Assembly: GCA_002256395.1 (NCBI GenBank)
Contig: NKJG01000003.1
Span: 124,001-188,000 of the forward strand
From: Bacteroidetes bacterium B1(2017)
Lineage (GTDB): Bacteria > Bacteroidota > Bacteroidia > UKL13-3
Direction of reading: 5' to 3'
DNA length: 64,000 bases
Part shown: positions 36,138 to 45,759 of the stretch, piece by piece
How positions within the stretch are numbered: the first letter of the stretch is position 1
Layout of the letters: each line of letters starts with the position of its first letter
Notes under the pieces: generated by a model
The model's input: the letters and a program-made list of their open reading frames with translations, nothing else
What the model was told of the DNA's origin: nothing
Databases searched by the model: none
Program-made: the position numbers and the translations under genes

Positions 36138-36842
36138 ATGCAAAAGAATAGGTGTGTGTTATTTTTAGTACTTGCTATTGGAATGAGCAAAGGGGTATCA
36201 GCGTCTCCCAAACAAGATTCTTTACAAGCTATGCACAAATCTGGAGTGGGTTTAATACTTTCTTCAAATGGTTTTGGTGCAGAGCTTGCACACACAGTGC
36301 TTAAAAATGGAAAGCTAGTGTTTAAGCTAGATGGAAATTATTATAATCAGAACTTTACTAATAAAGCCGCCCGCCAAAATGAAACGGATGTGTTGTTAAA
36401 TGGCTTTGTTAAACGGGGTTCAATAGGAGTGAAGCTAGATTACCATCCTTTTAGGAATTCATTTAAGCTTAGTGCAGGCTTTTCTGTCTTGTTAAATGAG
36501 GTTCAGTATACCAGTATCCTCCGCGATTCGGTTGAGCTTGGTAATATTAAAATTAGTCCCGAAGAAGTGGGTACACTTAATTATTCTTACTCCTTAAATC
36601 CTGGTCCCTATTTTGGGATTGGATTTGGTAGAGCCATTCCAGAAAAACGCTTTGGGTTCAGCCTAGATTTGGGTGTGTTTTATACAGGTATATCTGGACT
36701 AAATGTTATGGGTACAAATATGTATGCAGGTATTAGCAATAACCAAACCCTTTGGCCCTATTATGATTTTTCCTATTTCTCAATGCCCATATTGCCAGTA
36801 GCAAGTTTTGGGATTAATTATAGGTTAGGGAAATTAAAGTAA
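36138..36842 (+). CDS. Secreted, outer-membrane-beta-barrel-like protein
   Basis: 234 residues. Signal peptide ends VSAS-PK (about residue 23). The mature part alternates polar and hydrophobic residues in short strands (GVGLILSSNGFGAELAHT, GSIGVKLDYHPFRNSFKLSA, GFSLDLGVFYTGISGL) and ends in NYRLGKLK, like small OmpA/OmpW-type barrels or DUF3575-like proteins. Five bases after the previous gene; converges with GH31 14 bp away. Confidence 0.65.
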   Translation: MQKNRCVLFLVLAIGMSKGVSASPKQDSLQAMHKSGVGLILSSNGFGAELAHTVLKNGKLVFKLDGNYYNQNFTNKAARQNETDVLLNGFVKRGSIGVKLDYHPFRNSFKLSAGFSVLLNEVQYTSILRDSVELGNIKISPEEVGTLNYSYSLNPGPYFGIGFGRAIPEKRFGFSLDLGVFYTGISGLNVMGTNMYAGISNNQTLWPYYDFSYFSMPILPVASFGINYRLGKLK

Positions 36843-36856
36843 GTCACTAAAAAGAT

Positions 36857-39800
36857 CTACTCCACCAAAATTTTCTTTAAATAGGACGTGTTGTTGGTGG
36901 ATATTTTAACCAGATAAATTCCAGTATAAATTTGGGAAGGAAGTTGTAGTTCAATTGTCTGGAATCCGATATTTAATGCATACTCACAGCTTTGTATTTT
37001 GTTTCCCTGCAAATCATATATTTCTATTTTGCAATCCGATTTTTGAATCATGTTTAAGTCAATTGAAACCTTATCTGTAGCAGGATTTGGATAAAGATTT
37101 TCAATGGCAAAATCAGGAATAGTTTCAAAACCTGTTGGCGAACTGGTGGTATCGTCGTTTATTGAAAGTAAGAGTGCTGCTTTTGGATTCCAATTAAAAT
37201 GTACCATCAATATAGCATTTGCATCATAATAAAAGGAGGAGTCGGTAGAAAGGTAATCGGTTAAGGAGTACACCCTTTTTAGGTTTGATAGTTTTTGACC
37301 ACTGACATTTTTTAATGCCACATTTTTAAATTGTTTATATATTCTTACAACTTTTATTTCAATCAACTTTTTAGGTTTGCTAAAATAGGCGTTTCCTGAA
37401 TCGGTGTTTAAGGTGATATCCAATTTGTTTGTAACAGATGAATTGCCTGTGCTGCCAATATCTATTAAGCCCATGGCGGGTTTGCTGTCGTATCCATTAT
37501 CATCGTATACCCTTGTTTTTCCTATTGTGAGTCCAGCAAATGAAGCAAGTTTTTCAGAATAATAATACGTAAAACTTAAGGTATCGGTGTTCATAAAATC
37601 GGTACTCGATTTTGGGTTTTGAGTTGGAATAATGGAGCCTCCTCTTATGTAAACAGGGATATCGTTAAGGCTGCAATTTCTGGTAATGGTTTGTGCGCCA
37701 TCTACCCAGGTTTTGTTAAAATAATCGTACCATTCTCCAGCAGGCAAGTATATGCTTCGGCTACTTATTCCAGCTTGTAAAACAGGTGCTACTAATATGT
37801 TTTCTCCCCAATAATATTGATCCGATAGGCTATTGCAAAGTTTGTTTTGAGGCTCATAATAACTCATTGCTCTGGCTAAAGGTTTTCCATACCTAGAATT
37901 TTCATAGGCTAAGGTATACGTATAGGGTAAGAGCGAATAGCGCAGATTAATAAATGTGCGCACTATGTTTTGTGCATTGCTTGAATAGAAAATAGGCTCG
38001 GTGGGCACGCCTTCGCCATGTGCTCTCATAATAGGGCTAAAGGCTGCAAATTGAAGCCAACGAACATATAATTCTTCGTTCTGACCACCCCCTGTAAATC
38101 CACCTGCATCGCTGTGCATATAGGCAAGGCCGCTCATGCCGCTGTTAAGCATTAGAGGAACTTGTGCTTTTAATCCATCCCAACTTCTTTGGATATCTCC
38201 ACTCCAAGGTATGGCTCCATATCGCTGACTACCAGCAAAACCTGAGCGTATGAGGTTGAATAGGCGTTTGCTAGGGTAAATGCTATCATATTTTCGTTTT
38301 AATAACTCTGCCCAATAAAAACTATACAGGTTATGCACGAGCCTAGCTTTTCCATTTACATGCAGCATATCATCTGGATGTTTTTCGGGTTCACCTAAAT
38401 CGCTCCACCATCCTTCAACGCCTTCATCTATACGGGCCTTGTAAAATTGCCACATCCAATTTTGAGCACTTGGTTTATAGATGTCTAATAAGGAAGCGGA
38501 GCCTGCCCAAAAATCATTCATAACATAAGATTGATTGCTGCCATTTTTAGCAAAATAATTGGCGGTATTTGCATTGGCATAGGTAGCACTTTGGGTAGTA
38601 AAATAGGGTTCGGTAATCAAAATGGTTTTTACACCAGTTTGTTTAAAATCGCTCATCATTTTTGTGGGGTTGCTCCATTTGGTTTTATCCCAATCGAGGT
38701 TGCCCATTTTAGAGGCTGAACCAAACCAATATAAGTCTAACACCAACGCATCTAATGGGAAGTTTGCATTTTGTAGCTGGCTCACAATGCTCTTAGCTTC
38801 TGTTTCGTTTTGGTATCCATATTTAGATTGAATATACCCCAAAGCCCAACGAGGAGGCAAAGGTTGTTTGCCAGTAAGGGAGGTGTATTTCGTTACTATA
38901 CTTTCTATTGAATTTCCTCCCATAATAAAATAACTCAATGGCAAGGTATCGCACGAGTATTGAAGAATGGTACTATCTGTATTGGCTATATTAAACACAC
39001 CTGCACTAAAATTATTAAAGAAAACGCCATATAAATTGCTAGATACTACAAAAGGTATATTTATATTTAATGTTTGTGCACCAAAGCTATATCCATAATT
39101 TGCCTGGTTATAGGTGCTAAACGATTTGCCTCTAAGGTTTAAATCAATAGCCCTTGAGCCAGTTCCATAAAAGGCCTCGCTGCCTGTAACATCAAAGGAA
39201 ACACCCCATTTGCCAAATTGATAATAAATACCTGTTCTCTCGCTAAATTTTGGAGAAGCATTTTCATCTAAATAACTTATTCGCAATGGATTCTTTTGAA
39301 TTTTTAGGGTGCTACCTGAGTTTGTTTTAAGTACTAAGTAATTTGTATTTTCAACTACCGAAGCAAAGGGTGAAGTGCTAGTAGTATTTAATAAAATAGA
39401 AGTGTCAGTAGAAAGTACACCCGTTGGAGTAAAGCTTACTTTAACAATGTCTGAGGTGTATTGTTTTAGGGTTAAATCGCCATTAGAGCCCTTTATGTTT
39501 AAGCCCTCCGAGCTAAGTGTATGAGACACATAATTACCTGGCGTAAGTAAATTAATATCATAGAAAATATCATTATTAGAAGAGGAGCGGCCAACAATAC
39601 TTCCATTTATATTTCTAAATAACATGGCTAGTTTAAGCACTTTTTGAGTTGGTAATACTTTAAAAAAGTTTCGAATACTAAAGCCAATCCAATATCTATT
39701 GCTATCTATTCTATGCATTCGGGCGAGGGTATCGTCCATTGCCCATTTGGTGGCTACGTTTTTCCAGTCGTTTCCATTGCTGCTTTGGGTAGTTATGAGT

Positions 39801-39979
39801 CCGCAATGGATATACACCTGTCCATTAAAATTTACGATACCTCTATTTCCCTCTCTGGCATCATAAATTATGCATACAGAATCATCGGTAACAGGGTTTA
39901 TAGGTGATACCGAAAGTAGTTGCGCCTTAAGTTGGCAAACGCTAATGAGTATGAAGAGTATGAAAAGAATTTTTTTCAT
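36857..39979 (-). CDS. T9SS-exported glycoside hydrolase family 31 (alpha-glucosidase-type)
   Basis: 1040 residues with a signal peptide ending LKAQ. The GH31 N-terminal beta-sandwich (about 150-370) is followed by a TIM barrel: PRWALGYIQSKYGYQ, LDALVLDLYWFG and nucleophile Asp527 in WWSDLGEPE. The acid/base Asp595 is in AIPWSGD, 68 residues later, close to the spacing in characterised GH31 enzymes. LMLNSGMSGLAYMHSDAGGF and MRAHGEG complete the active site. A C-terminal beta domain and a T9SS sorting domain (NLYPNPATDKVSI, ending KKILVE) finish the protein. Retaining alpha-glycosidase acting on extracellular oligosaccharides; alpha-glucoside or alpha-xyloside specificity cannot be decided. 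Confidence 0.92.
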   Translation of the reverse strand: MKKILFILFILISVCQLKAQLLSVSPINPVTDDSVCIIYDAREGNRGIVNFNGQVYIHCGLITTQSSNGNDWKNVATKWAMDDTLARMHRIDSNRYWIGFSIRNFFKVLPTQKVLKLAMLFRNINGSIVGRSSSNNDIFYDINLLTPGNYVSHTLSSEGLNIKGSNGDLTLKQYTSDIVKVSFTPTGVLSTDTSILLNTTSTSPFASVVENTNYLVLKTNSGSTLKIQKNPLRISYLDENASPKFSERTGIYYQFGKWGVSFDVTGSEAFYGTGSRAIDLNLRGKSFSTYNQANYGYSFGAQTLNINIPFVVSSNLYGVFFNNFSAGVFNIANTDSTILQYSCDTLPLSYFIMGGNSIESIVTKYTSLTGKQPLPPRWALGYIQSKYGYQNETEAKSIVSQLQNANFPLDALVLDLYWFGSASKMGNLDWDKTKWSNPTKMMSDFKQTGVKTILITEPYFTTQSATYANANTANYFAKNGSNQSYVMNDFWAGSASLLDIYKPSAQNWMWQFYKARIDEGVEGWWSDLGEPEKHPDDMLHVNGKARLVHNLYSFYWAELLKRKYDSIYPSKRLFNLIRSGFAGSQRYGAIPWSGDIQRSWDGLKAQVPLMLNSGMSGLAYMHSDAGGFTGGGQNEELYVRWLQFAAFSPIMRAHGEGVPTEPIFYSSNAQNIVRTFINLRYSLLPYTYTLAYENSRYGKPLARAMSYYEPQNKLCNSLSDQYYWGENILVAPVLQAGISSRSIYLPAGEWYDYFNKTWVDGAQTITRNCSLNDIPVYIRGGSIIPTQNPKSSTDFMNTDTLSFTYYYSEKLASFAGLTIGKTRVYDDNGYDSKPAMGLIDIGSTGNSSVTNKLDITLNTDSGNAYFSKPKKLIEIKVVRIYKQFKNVALKNVSGQKLSNLKRVYSLTDYLSTDSSFYYDANAILMVHFNWNPKAALLLSINDDTTSSPTGFETIPDFAIENLYPNPATDKVSIDLNMIQKSDCKIEIYDLQGNKIQSCEYALNIGFQTIELQLPSQIYTGIYLVKISTNNTSYLKKILVE

Positions 39980-40095
39980 GTAGGAATTTTAGCTAGTATG
40001 AATTTAGGATTGTAGTTCTTTGAATTAAAAATAGTACTTGTTAGTTTAAGAAGATACAAAATTGCTATTTTAATTTTAAATTGAACCCTAAATTC

Positions 40096-40650
40096 ATGAG
40101 AAACTTTTTTTTTATAAAATTGATTGTGATTATTATGTTGCAGATTGCTTGCAGTAGTAAAAGACAATTGCCTAAAAGCGAACAAGACCTTTTTGCTATT
40201 ATTGAGGAAGATTCAAAAGCATATGCCGAAGGATTTTTAAAACAAGATGCAAATTTGATAGTGCATTATACCAATGAGGCTTTTGTATTAGATAAAGGGG
40301 GCAAAGACGCCTATTTAAAGGAGATGCAGAGAGATTGCAGGGAATTTAAGGCTCGCAATGATAAAATATTGGATATTGCCTTTTCAAAGCCCGATTCTAT
40401 TATGAGAATTGAAAATAGGCTGGTGTGTGTGTTAAAGCTAACAGGACATGAATCATTTGGGCTTACGGGGGATCAATCCTACGAAATTTCGAATGCCATA
40501 CTTGCAAATTCTAACGACTCTGGATATAGTTGGAAGTTCTTGGGCTTATTTGGTTTGGAGGAGGATAAAATTAAGGCTTATGTTCCAGGCTTTTCCTATC
40601 AAAGGTTTGGGATTGAGAAAAAGGTCAAAGAAAAGCAGCCATGGGATTAA
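40096..40650 (+). CDS. Lipoprotein with SnoaL/DUF4440-like domain
   Basis: 184 residues from the ATG at 40096, chosen because it begins the lipoprotein signal directly (MRNFFFIKL, lipobox LQIAC); a TTG at 40081 would add five residues. The domain (about 30-130) resembles the NTF2-like DUF4440 fold: EDSKAYAEGFLKQDANLIVHYTNEAFVLDKGGKDAY (two overlapping runs) and CVLKLTGHESFG. The function is unknown. Divergent from GH31. Confidence 0.75.
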   Translation: MRNFFFIKLIVIIMLQIACSSKRQLPKSEQDLFAIIEEDSKAYAEGFLKQDANLIVHYTNEAFVLDKGGKDAYLKEMQRDCREFKARNDKILDIAFSKPDSIMRIENRLVCVLKLTGHESFGLTGDQSYEISNAILANSNDSGYSWKFLGLFGLEEDKIKAYVPGFSYQRFGIEKKVKEKQPWD

Positions 40651-40677
40651 TGGATTTTTTTTAACTAAAGTTAGGTA

Positions 40678-41109
40678 ATGATAAAAACAGAACTTAAATC
40701 TCAATTAGATGTTGGAATTAAATTGTTAGAGCTAGCAATCCCAACTGCCTCCGATTTTGAATTGTATAGCCAATTTGAAGAGGCTGGGGTTTTTGGTGAG
40801 CATGCCTTCGACTTTTTTGTATTTATTCCAGTTTTGTTTTGTAAAACCATGCTACCTAGTGTTCCTTTTCCAGATTCTTATTTTGAGATTAAGAATGGTG
40901 AAACCATAAAAAGAAGTTTTAAGTCTACCATACTTTTTACAAGGCTTAAAAAAGAAATTCAAACTGTTTTTATCGAAGGAATATCTCAAGAAACTGTTTT
41001 AAAAGTTGCAGGAAGAAGTAGCAATTTTCGAGTAATAAATGAAGTTTTGTTGGAAGGATATAATTTGGGTGATATTGTATTGAGCCCAATAACAATCCAC
41101 CCACACTAG
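40678..41109 (+). CDS. Protein of unknown function
   Basis: 143 residues, no signal peptide or transmembrane helix. Recognisable only as a compact alpha/beta protein (FEEAGVFGEHAFDFFVFIPV, FPDSYFEIKNGETIKRSF). No family known to me. It starts 27 bp after the DUF4440-like gene. Confidence 0.55.
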   Translation: MIKTELKSQLDVGIKLLELAIPTASDFELYSQFEEAGVFGEHAFDFFVFIPVLFCKTMLPSVPFPDSYFEIKNGETIKRSFKSTILFTRLKKEIQTVFIEGISQETVLKVAGRSSNFRVINEVLLEGYNLGDIVLSPITIHPH

Positions 41110-41152
41110 TAGCTGCTTCGATAAAGTAAAAGAAAGAGGAACTTCAACGGGC

Positions 41153-41194
41153 ACAAAGCCCTGTTGCGAGATGCCTTACAACTGGGCCTTTGTG
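41153..41194. repeat. Intergenic CACAAAG palindrome and CGTTGTG repeats
   Basis: Inverted arms CACAAAGCCCTGTT (41153-41165) and AACTGGGCCTTTGTG (41180-41194) pair except for one bulge and one mismatch. Then CGTTGTG occurs three times within 41197-41222. Related to the palindrome at 15423-15486. The rest of the 41110-41377 gap shows only a -7 box near its right end. Confidence 0.55.
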
Positions 41195-41346
41195 TTCGTT
41201 GTGCTTTCGTTGTGTTCGTTGTGGTAAAAAAACTACTCTTATGAAGAATGCGGCTTGCAAAGAAGAGGCACAAAGCGTTTTATAGTAGTAAATTTATTTT
41301 AGGCTTTGTGAAGGTGGGGGTAAAAATGTATTTTTATTTGCTAAAA

Positions 41347-41354
41347 TATTTTTG
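41347..41354 (+). promoter_or_regulatory. Bacteroidota -7 box for the cupin-GNAT genes
   Basis: TATTTTTG, exact TAnnTTTG match, 23 bp before the ATG at 41378. No consensus -33 box at 19 bp. Confidence 0.45.
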
Positions 41355-41377
41355 ATTTACTAATTTTAATAAACAAG

Positions 41378-41731
41378 ATGAACGCCAAAATAAATAAAGA
41401 AAATGCCTTAGGCTATGTTTGGGGAGAAGCTTGTTTTAGTTGGGTATTAGCCGATTCAAAAGAACTTTCTATAAAGCAAGAAGTAATGCCTGCACATACA
41501 AAAGAACAATGGCATTTTCATGAATTGGCAACACAATTTTTTTATATTTTAAAAGGGCAAGCTACTTTTTATTTGGAGGGGGAAGTTCTTGTTTTAAATC
41601 CAAATGATGGAATACCTGTAGGGAATACTAAAAAGCATTATATAGCAAATGAAGGTATAGAAGACCTAGAATTTCTTGTTATATCGGAACCAAATACTCA
41701 ACAGGATAGAATAAATATAGAAGGCAACTAA
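41378..41731 (+). CDS. Cupin-domain protein
   Basis: 117 residues, one small beta-barrel. First cupin motif EQWHFHELATQFFYILKGQA and second NDGIPVGNTKKHYIAN; His residues in the first motif can bind metal. Cupins include isomerases and dioxygenases, and no specific reaction can be assigned. The stop codon is immediately followed by the ATG of the first GNAT gene. Confidence 0.88.
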   Translation: MNAKINKENALGYVWGEACFSWVLADSKELSIKQEVMPAHTKEQWHFHELATQFFYILKGQATFYLEGEVLVLNPNDGIPVGNTKKHYIANEGIEDLEFLVISEPNTQQDRINIEGN

Positions 41732-42193
41732 ATGCAGATTTTAAAAACGAAAATACTTAGTCAACATCAATCCTCGCAAATAAACCAATTGTGGAACGAT
41801 GAATACCCCATTAAGTTGAAGGATAGATTTCCTATTTTGTTGGATGGCGCCAATTGGTATAACCATTATTTACTAGAGGATGCCCATGCGAATGTAATTG
41901 CTTGGGCAGTTGATTTTGAAAAGGAGGGTCAGGTTCGCTTTTCCATTATTGTTGGTTCAGACCATAAACAAAAAGGACTAGGAGGAATGTTAATTGATAA
42001 ATTGAAGGATGAGAATAAGGAATTTTACGGTTGGGTAATAGACCATAATGAAGATATAAAAGCAAATGGAGAAGCCTACAAAACACCTATGCCTTTTTAT
42101 TTAAAACATGGGTTCGAAATTTTGCCAGAGAATAGAATTGATACGGAAATGATTCGTGCGGTTTTAATAAAATGGGTTTCAAGGCCAGAATAA
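41732..42193 (+). CDS. GNAT-family N-acetyltransferase 1
   Basis: 153 residues. Acetyl-CoA binding motif A is SIIVGSDHKQKGLGGMLIDK. A GNAT fold with MPFYLKHGFEIL near the end. Directly adjacent to the cupin gene and 12 bp before a second GNAT gene. Acceptor unknown. Confidence 0.85.
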   Translation: MQILKTKILSQHQSSQINQLWNDEYPIKLKDRFPILLDGANWYNHYLLEDAHANVIAWAVDFEKEGQVRFSIIVGSDHKQKGLGGMLIDKLKDENKEFYGWVIDHNEDIKANGEAYKTPMPFYLKHGFEILPENRIDTEMIRAVLIKWVSRPE

Positions 42194-42205
42194 AGTTAGC
42201 GATAC

Positions 42206-42751
42206 ATGAATCTAAAAACGAATAGACTTTTATTAAGGGAGCTTTCTGTAGAGGATATTCCAGCCATACATCAACTCAATTCCATTCCAGAAGTGGATAG
42301 ATATAATACGCTTGGCTTGCCTCAAAGCATAGAGGATACTGAGAAAATCATACTTCCAATCATTCATGATCAAACAGAAATGCCTAGGCCAAGGTATGTT
42401 TGGTTTGTTGAAAATACAGAACAAGATTTTGTGGGTTTATTCGGACTTGTAATAGGAAAGCAAAAATATTCTACTGCCGAAATTTGGTATAAGGTTCACC
42501 CAAAACATTGGGGCAAAGGGTATGCTACCGAAACGGTTACTTTAATTTTAGGGTTTACATTTAATACCTTGAAATTACATAGAGTTACAGCTGGATGCGC
42601 AACAGAAAACACGGCCTCTATACGCGTGTTAGAAAAGTGTGGTTTTATACGAGAAGGAATGTGCAGGAAAATATTGCCCATAAGAGGGAATTGGATGGAT
42701 AATTATGAATACGCTATTTTAGAAGAGGAGTATGAAAGGATACAAAAATGA
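42206..42751 (+). CDS. GNAT-family N-acetyltransferase 2 (RimJ/RimL-like)
   Basis: 181 residues. RimJ/RimL-type layout: TNRLLLRELSVEDIPAIHQL, then AEIWYKVHPKHWGKGYATET, HRVTAGCATENTASIRVLEK and CGFIREG. Such enzymes acetylate ribosomal-protein or peptide N-termini or small amines. It overlaps the third GNAT gene by 4 bp (ATGA). Confidence 0.9.
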   Translation: MNLKTNRLLLRELSVEDIPAIHQLNSIPEVDRYNTLGLPQSIEDTEKIILPIIHDQTEMPRPRYVWFVENTEQDFVGLFGLVIGKQKYSTAEIWYKVHPKHWGKGYATETVTLILGFTFNTLKLHRVTAGCATENTASIRVLEKCGFIREGMCRKILPIRGNWMDNYEYAILEEEYERIQK

Positions 42752-43218
42752 CCATAGAAATAAAAGAGTTAAAGACGTTTGATAAAATTGCCCATTTGGT
42801 AGAGGAGGTTCAAAACCTTCATGCTACTTTTAACCCAACTTTATATAAGCCTTTTCAATTATCAGAAATAAGGGAAGTGATGGAAAAAATGTTGTCCGAT
42901 GAAACCTGTGTTGTTTTACTTGCCCAAGAAAACCAAGAAACAATTGGCTACCTATTGGCTTTTGTAAAAGATATTCCTGAAACCGCTTTTTATTATTCCC
43001 ATCGTTTGCTACATATTGATCAGCTTTCGGTTTCAAAAGAACATCAACATAAAGGTATCGGATCTTTGTTAATGAATAAAATAGAAGAAAAGGCTCAAGG
43101 CCTCTCTATTGCTAGGCTAGAGCTGGATCATTTAAATTCAAATACCACCGCAGCAACTTTTTTTAAGAGTAAAGGGTACCTTCCTTACCGCCATAAATTA
43201 GGTAAACAACTAGGCTAG
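42748..43218 (+). CDS. GNAT-family N-acetyltransferase 3
   Basis: 156 residues. Motif A is LSVSKEHQHKGIGSLLMNKI; C-terminal part LELDHLNSNTTAATFFKSKG. Overlaps the second GNAT gene by 4 bp, so the three are translated in series. Not a tandem duplicate in the strict sense; the three sequences are clearly different. Confidence 0.88.
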   Translation: MTIEIKELKTFDKIAHLVEEVQNLHATFNPTLYKPFQLSEIREVMEKMLSDETCVVLLAQENQETIGYLLAFVKDIPETAFYYSHRLLHIDQLSVSKEHQHKGIGSLLMNKIEEKAQGLSIARLELDHLNSNTTAATFFKSKGYLPYRHKLGKQLG

Positions 43219-43283
43219 GTTTGAGCAAAGTAAAAGCTTCTAAAATTGGAAAATACATACCAAAAAAACTATTATTGTATAGC

Positions 43284-45746
43284 ATGTTAAAATACTATTT
43301 TTCAGTTTTAGTACTTCTAGGCCTACTTTCTTTGGGGGGTGTTTTTGCTAAAGCTAATGCTGGCAATAACGCTAGCTTGCCTCAGCAGGCAATGGTTGAT
43401 ACTCTTCAAACGGATTCGTTTAAACTTGTTTATCAAGATAAGGTTATACAGCATCTCAGTCAATTTGAGCGACAAAAACAGGGGAATAGGCTTCGAAAGA
43501 AAATGAATGATTTGGAGCATTTTGAAGATCGCTTATCCACTTTTCTTAAATATGGTTTAGATACCACTGATATTATTTCTGAGATAGATGCTGCCGAAAA
43601 TGGATATGAGATTGCCATTGAAGATATGGAGCAAACAGATGGGCAACTATTAACATCTAGAGACTTAAGTGCAAGTAAGTTCTTATTAACTTCATTATTG
43701 TATTCCTTAGAAGATTCTAAAAAGAATATTGATAAGCGTTTAAATACCATTGAAGTGTATTTATTAGAATACGATTCTTTGCTAAGTGATTCTTTTGTTT
43801 TCAATGCACAAACAGATACAGCCAATCATATGTTGCTTAGCGGCGATTATTTAATGATGAATCAAAAGCTATTGCCCAATTTTACCAGGCTTCTTTCTCT
43901 GCAAGGGCAATTGCAACGCTTAAGGGTGGATGGTGCCGTTGTTTCCGAAAAAATCAATTTGTCATTAGCCAAAATTGATATGCTTAGAAAGGATTTGTTT
44001 AGGACAATTTCTATGCGCGAATTCCCTAATATTTTGGTGAATTACGAGGGCACTAAATCCTTTACCGAAACAACAAGAATGGCCTTTATAAAGGAAGGTA
44101 AGCTGTTGCTGTATTATCTAAAAATGTTTTGGGCTTCACTTCTTTCTATGCTACTTATTGGCTTTATCTTGAATAATATTATTAAACGCATGGTTAATTC
44201 TATTAAGCTAAGTGGTAGCGAATATGCATTTATTAATAATCCTGTATTTGTTTATCCAGGCTTGAGTTTATTGTTCTTTATGACCATGGTGGCTCAGTTT
44301 ATTTATTTTCATTCACCATTTGTTTTTCAAGGATGTTTATGGCTAATAGATTGGTTTATTGTGGTTTGGTTTATTTATAAAAAGCTGAAGCCCTTTGATA
44401 AATATGCCACCCTTAATTATTTCTTATTCTTATATCCCTTAGTGTTTTTCGAAAACTTTATCCTTATTCCCTTTTCTTCTGAAGGTTTAGCCATACTTAT
44501 TTTAAGTTTAGTCATTATTTTCTCAATCATTTATTACTGGGTAAAAGAGGGACGTAACTTGCCATTTAATTTTATACGAACACTCTTGTTTGCTATGGTT
44601 TTGTTTGTAGAGATGATGGCTATCCTCGCCATTCTTTATGGGCGTTATAATCTAGCAAAACTCTGCTTTGTTTCTAGTTATTTTGGTGTTCAAGGCGCCT
44701 TGTTTTTATATTATACCAAAGAACTATGGTATTGCTTTTTGCAGATACCAAATGGCAAAAAAGACATGTTTGTGCGCAGTAGGTTTCTGAGTAATTTAAA
44801 AAATGCAAGTGAGAGCTCACAAGGGTTTACAAATGGCTTGATTTATATTGGAATTTTCATTCTCTATATTCGAAATTCATACTTTTTCTCTGTATTAATG
44901 GATCACGTATTAATAGAGTTAGAAAAGGAACGGTTTGTTGGGAAATATGCCTTTAGTTGGTATGCTATTTTTACTTTTTTGGGTGTAATTGTGTTTACCA
45001 TTTTAATCAGCCGAATAGTTACCCTATTATTTGATAATAAATGGGAAGCTCAACAAGGCATTAGTAAAAAAGGGGGCATAAAAAATTGGTCGCTTATAAT
45101 AAAGTTAATTGTATTCATTGTAGGTTTCTTTTTGGCATTTGCCTCTGCGGGTGTGCCAATGGATCATATTACCATAGTTATTGGCTCCTTAGGCTTGGGT
45201 ATTGGTTTTGGTTTGCAAGGTGTTATTAGCAACCTGTTTAGCGGACTAATTATCGCCTTTGAACGTCCATTCGAAATTAATGATCAAGTGGAATGGAATA
45301 ATATGCTAGGTAGAATTGATGAGATAGGTTTGCGAAGCAGCAAAATTGTGAATATAGATGGTTCAGAAATTGTAGTTCCCAATAGTGATTTAATTGGCCA
45401 AAAACTTCTTAATTGGACGCACTCCAATAATCTAAAACGCATGGAAGTTTTTGTGGGATTGAGTTATAAGTCAGATTTAACCTTAGTAAAACAAACTATC
45501 GAAGAGGTTATACATGCGAATACCTTTATCAGAAAGTTTCCAGAGCCACAAGTGTTAATGCATGTGTTCGGACAAAATGGTATTGATTGTCGTTTATTAT
45601 TTTGGGTTGATATAGACGATCAATTAATTGGCAAAAGCGAATTAATACTTGCCATTCACAAAGTGTTTGCAGAGAAGGGTATTGAAATTCCATACCCTCA
45701 ATTAGATTTACATTTGGATGAACCAACAGATAAAAAGGAAGAATAA
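43284..45746 (+). CDS. Large MscS-family mechanosensitive channel
   Basis: 820 residues from the ATG at 43284, chosen because it starts a signal peptide (MLKYYFSVLVLLGLLSLGG, to about ANAG); an upstream TTG at 43221 would add 21 residues and is less convincing. A periplasmic N-terminal region with coiled-coil character (about 40-265) is followed by about ten transmembrane helices. The MscS pore helix is ITIVIGSLGLGIGFGLQGVI, then SNLFSGLIIAFERPFEINDQV and the beta domain with GSEIVVPNSDLI. Opens under membrane tension to protect from osmotic shock. The layout resembles MscK/YbiO. Confidence 0.92.
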   Translation: MLKYYFSVLVLLGLLSLGGVFAKANAGNNASLPQQAMVDTLQTDSFKLVYQDKVIQHLSQFERQKQGNRLRKKMNDLEHFEDRLSTFLKYGLDTTDIISEIDAAENGYEIAIEDMEQTDGQLLTSRDLSASKFLLTSLLYSLEDSKKNIDKRLNTIEVYLLEYDSLLSDSFVFNAQTDTANHMLLSGDYLMMNQKLLPNFTRLLSLQGQLQRLRVDGAVVSEKINLSLAKIDMLRKDLFRTISMREFPNILVNYEGTKSFTETTRMAFIKEGKLLLYYLKMFWASLLSMLLIGFILNNIIKRMVNSIKLSGSEYAFINNPVFVYPGLSLLFFMTMVAQFIYFHSPFVFQGCLWLIDWFIVVWFIYKKLKPFDKYATLNYFLFLYPLVFFENFILIPFSSEGLAILILSLVIIFSIIYYWVKEGRNLPFNFIRTLLFAMVLFVEMMAILAILYGRYNLAKLCFVSSYFGVQGALFLYYTKELWYCFLQIPNGKKDMFVRSRFLSNLKNASESSQGFTNGLIYIGIFILYIRNSYFFSVLMDHVLIELEKERFVGKYAFSWYAIFTFLGVIVFTILISRIVTLLFDNKWEAQQGISKKGGIKNWSLIIKLIVFIVGFFLAFASAGVPMDHITIVIGSLGLGIGFGLQGVISNLFSGLIIAFERPFEINDQVEWNNMLGRIDEIGLRSSKIVNIDGSEIVVPNSDLIGQKLLNWTHSNNLKRMEVFVGLSYKSDLTLVKQTIEEVIHANTFIRKFPEPQVLMHVFGQNGIDCRLLFWVDIDDQLIGKSELILAIHKVFAEKGIEIPYPQLDLHLDEPTDKKEE

Positions 45747-45759
45747 TTAAGTGATTGGA

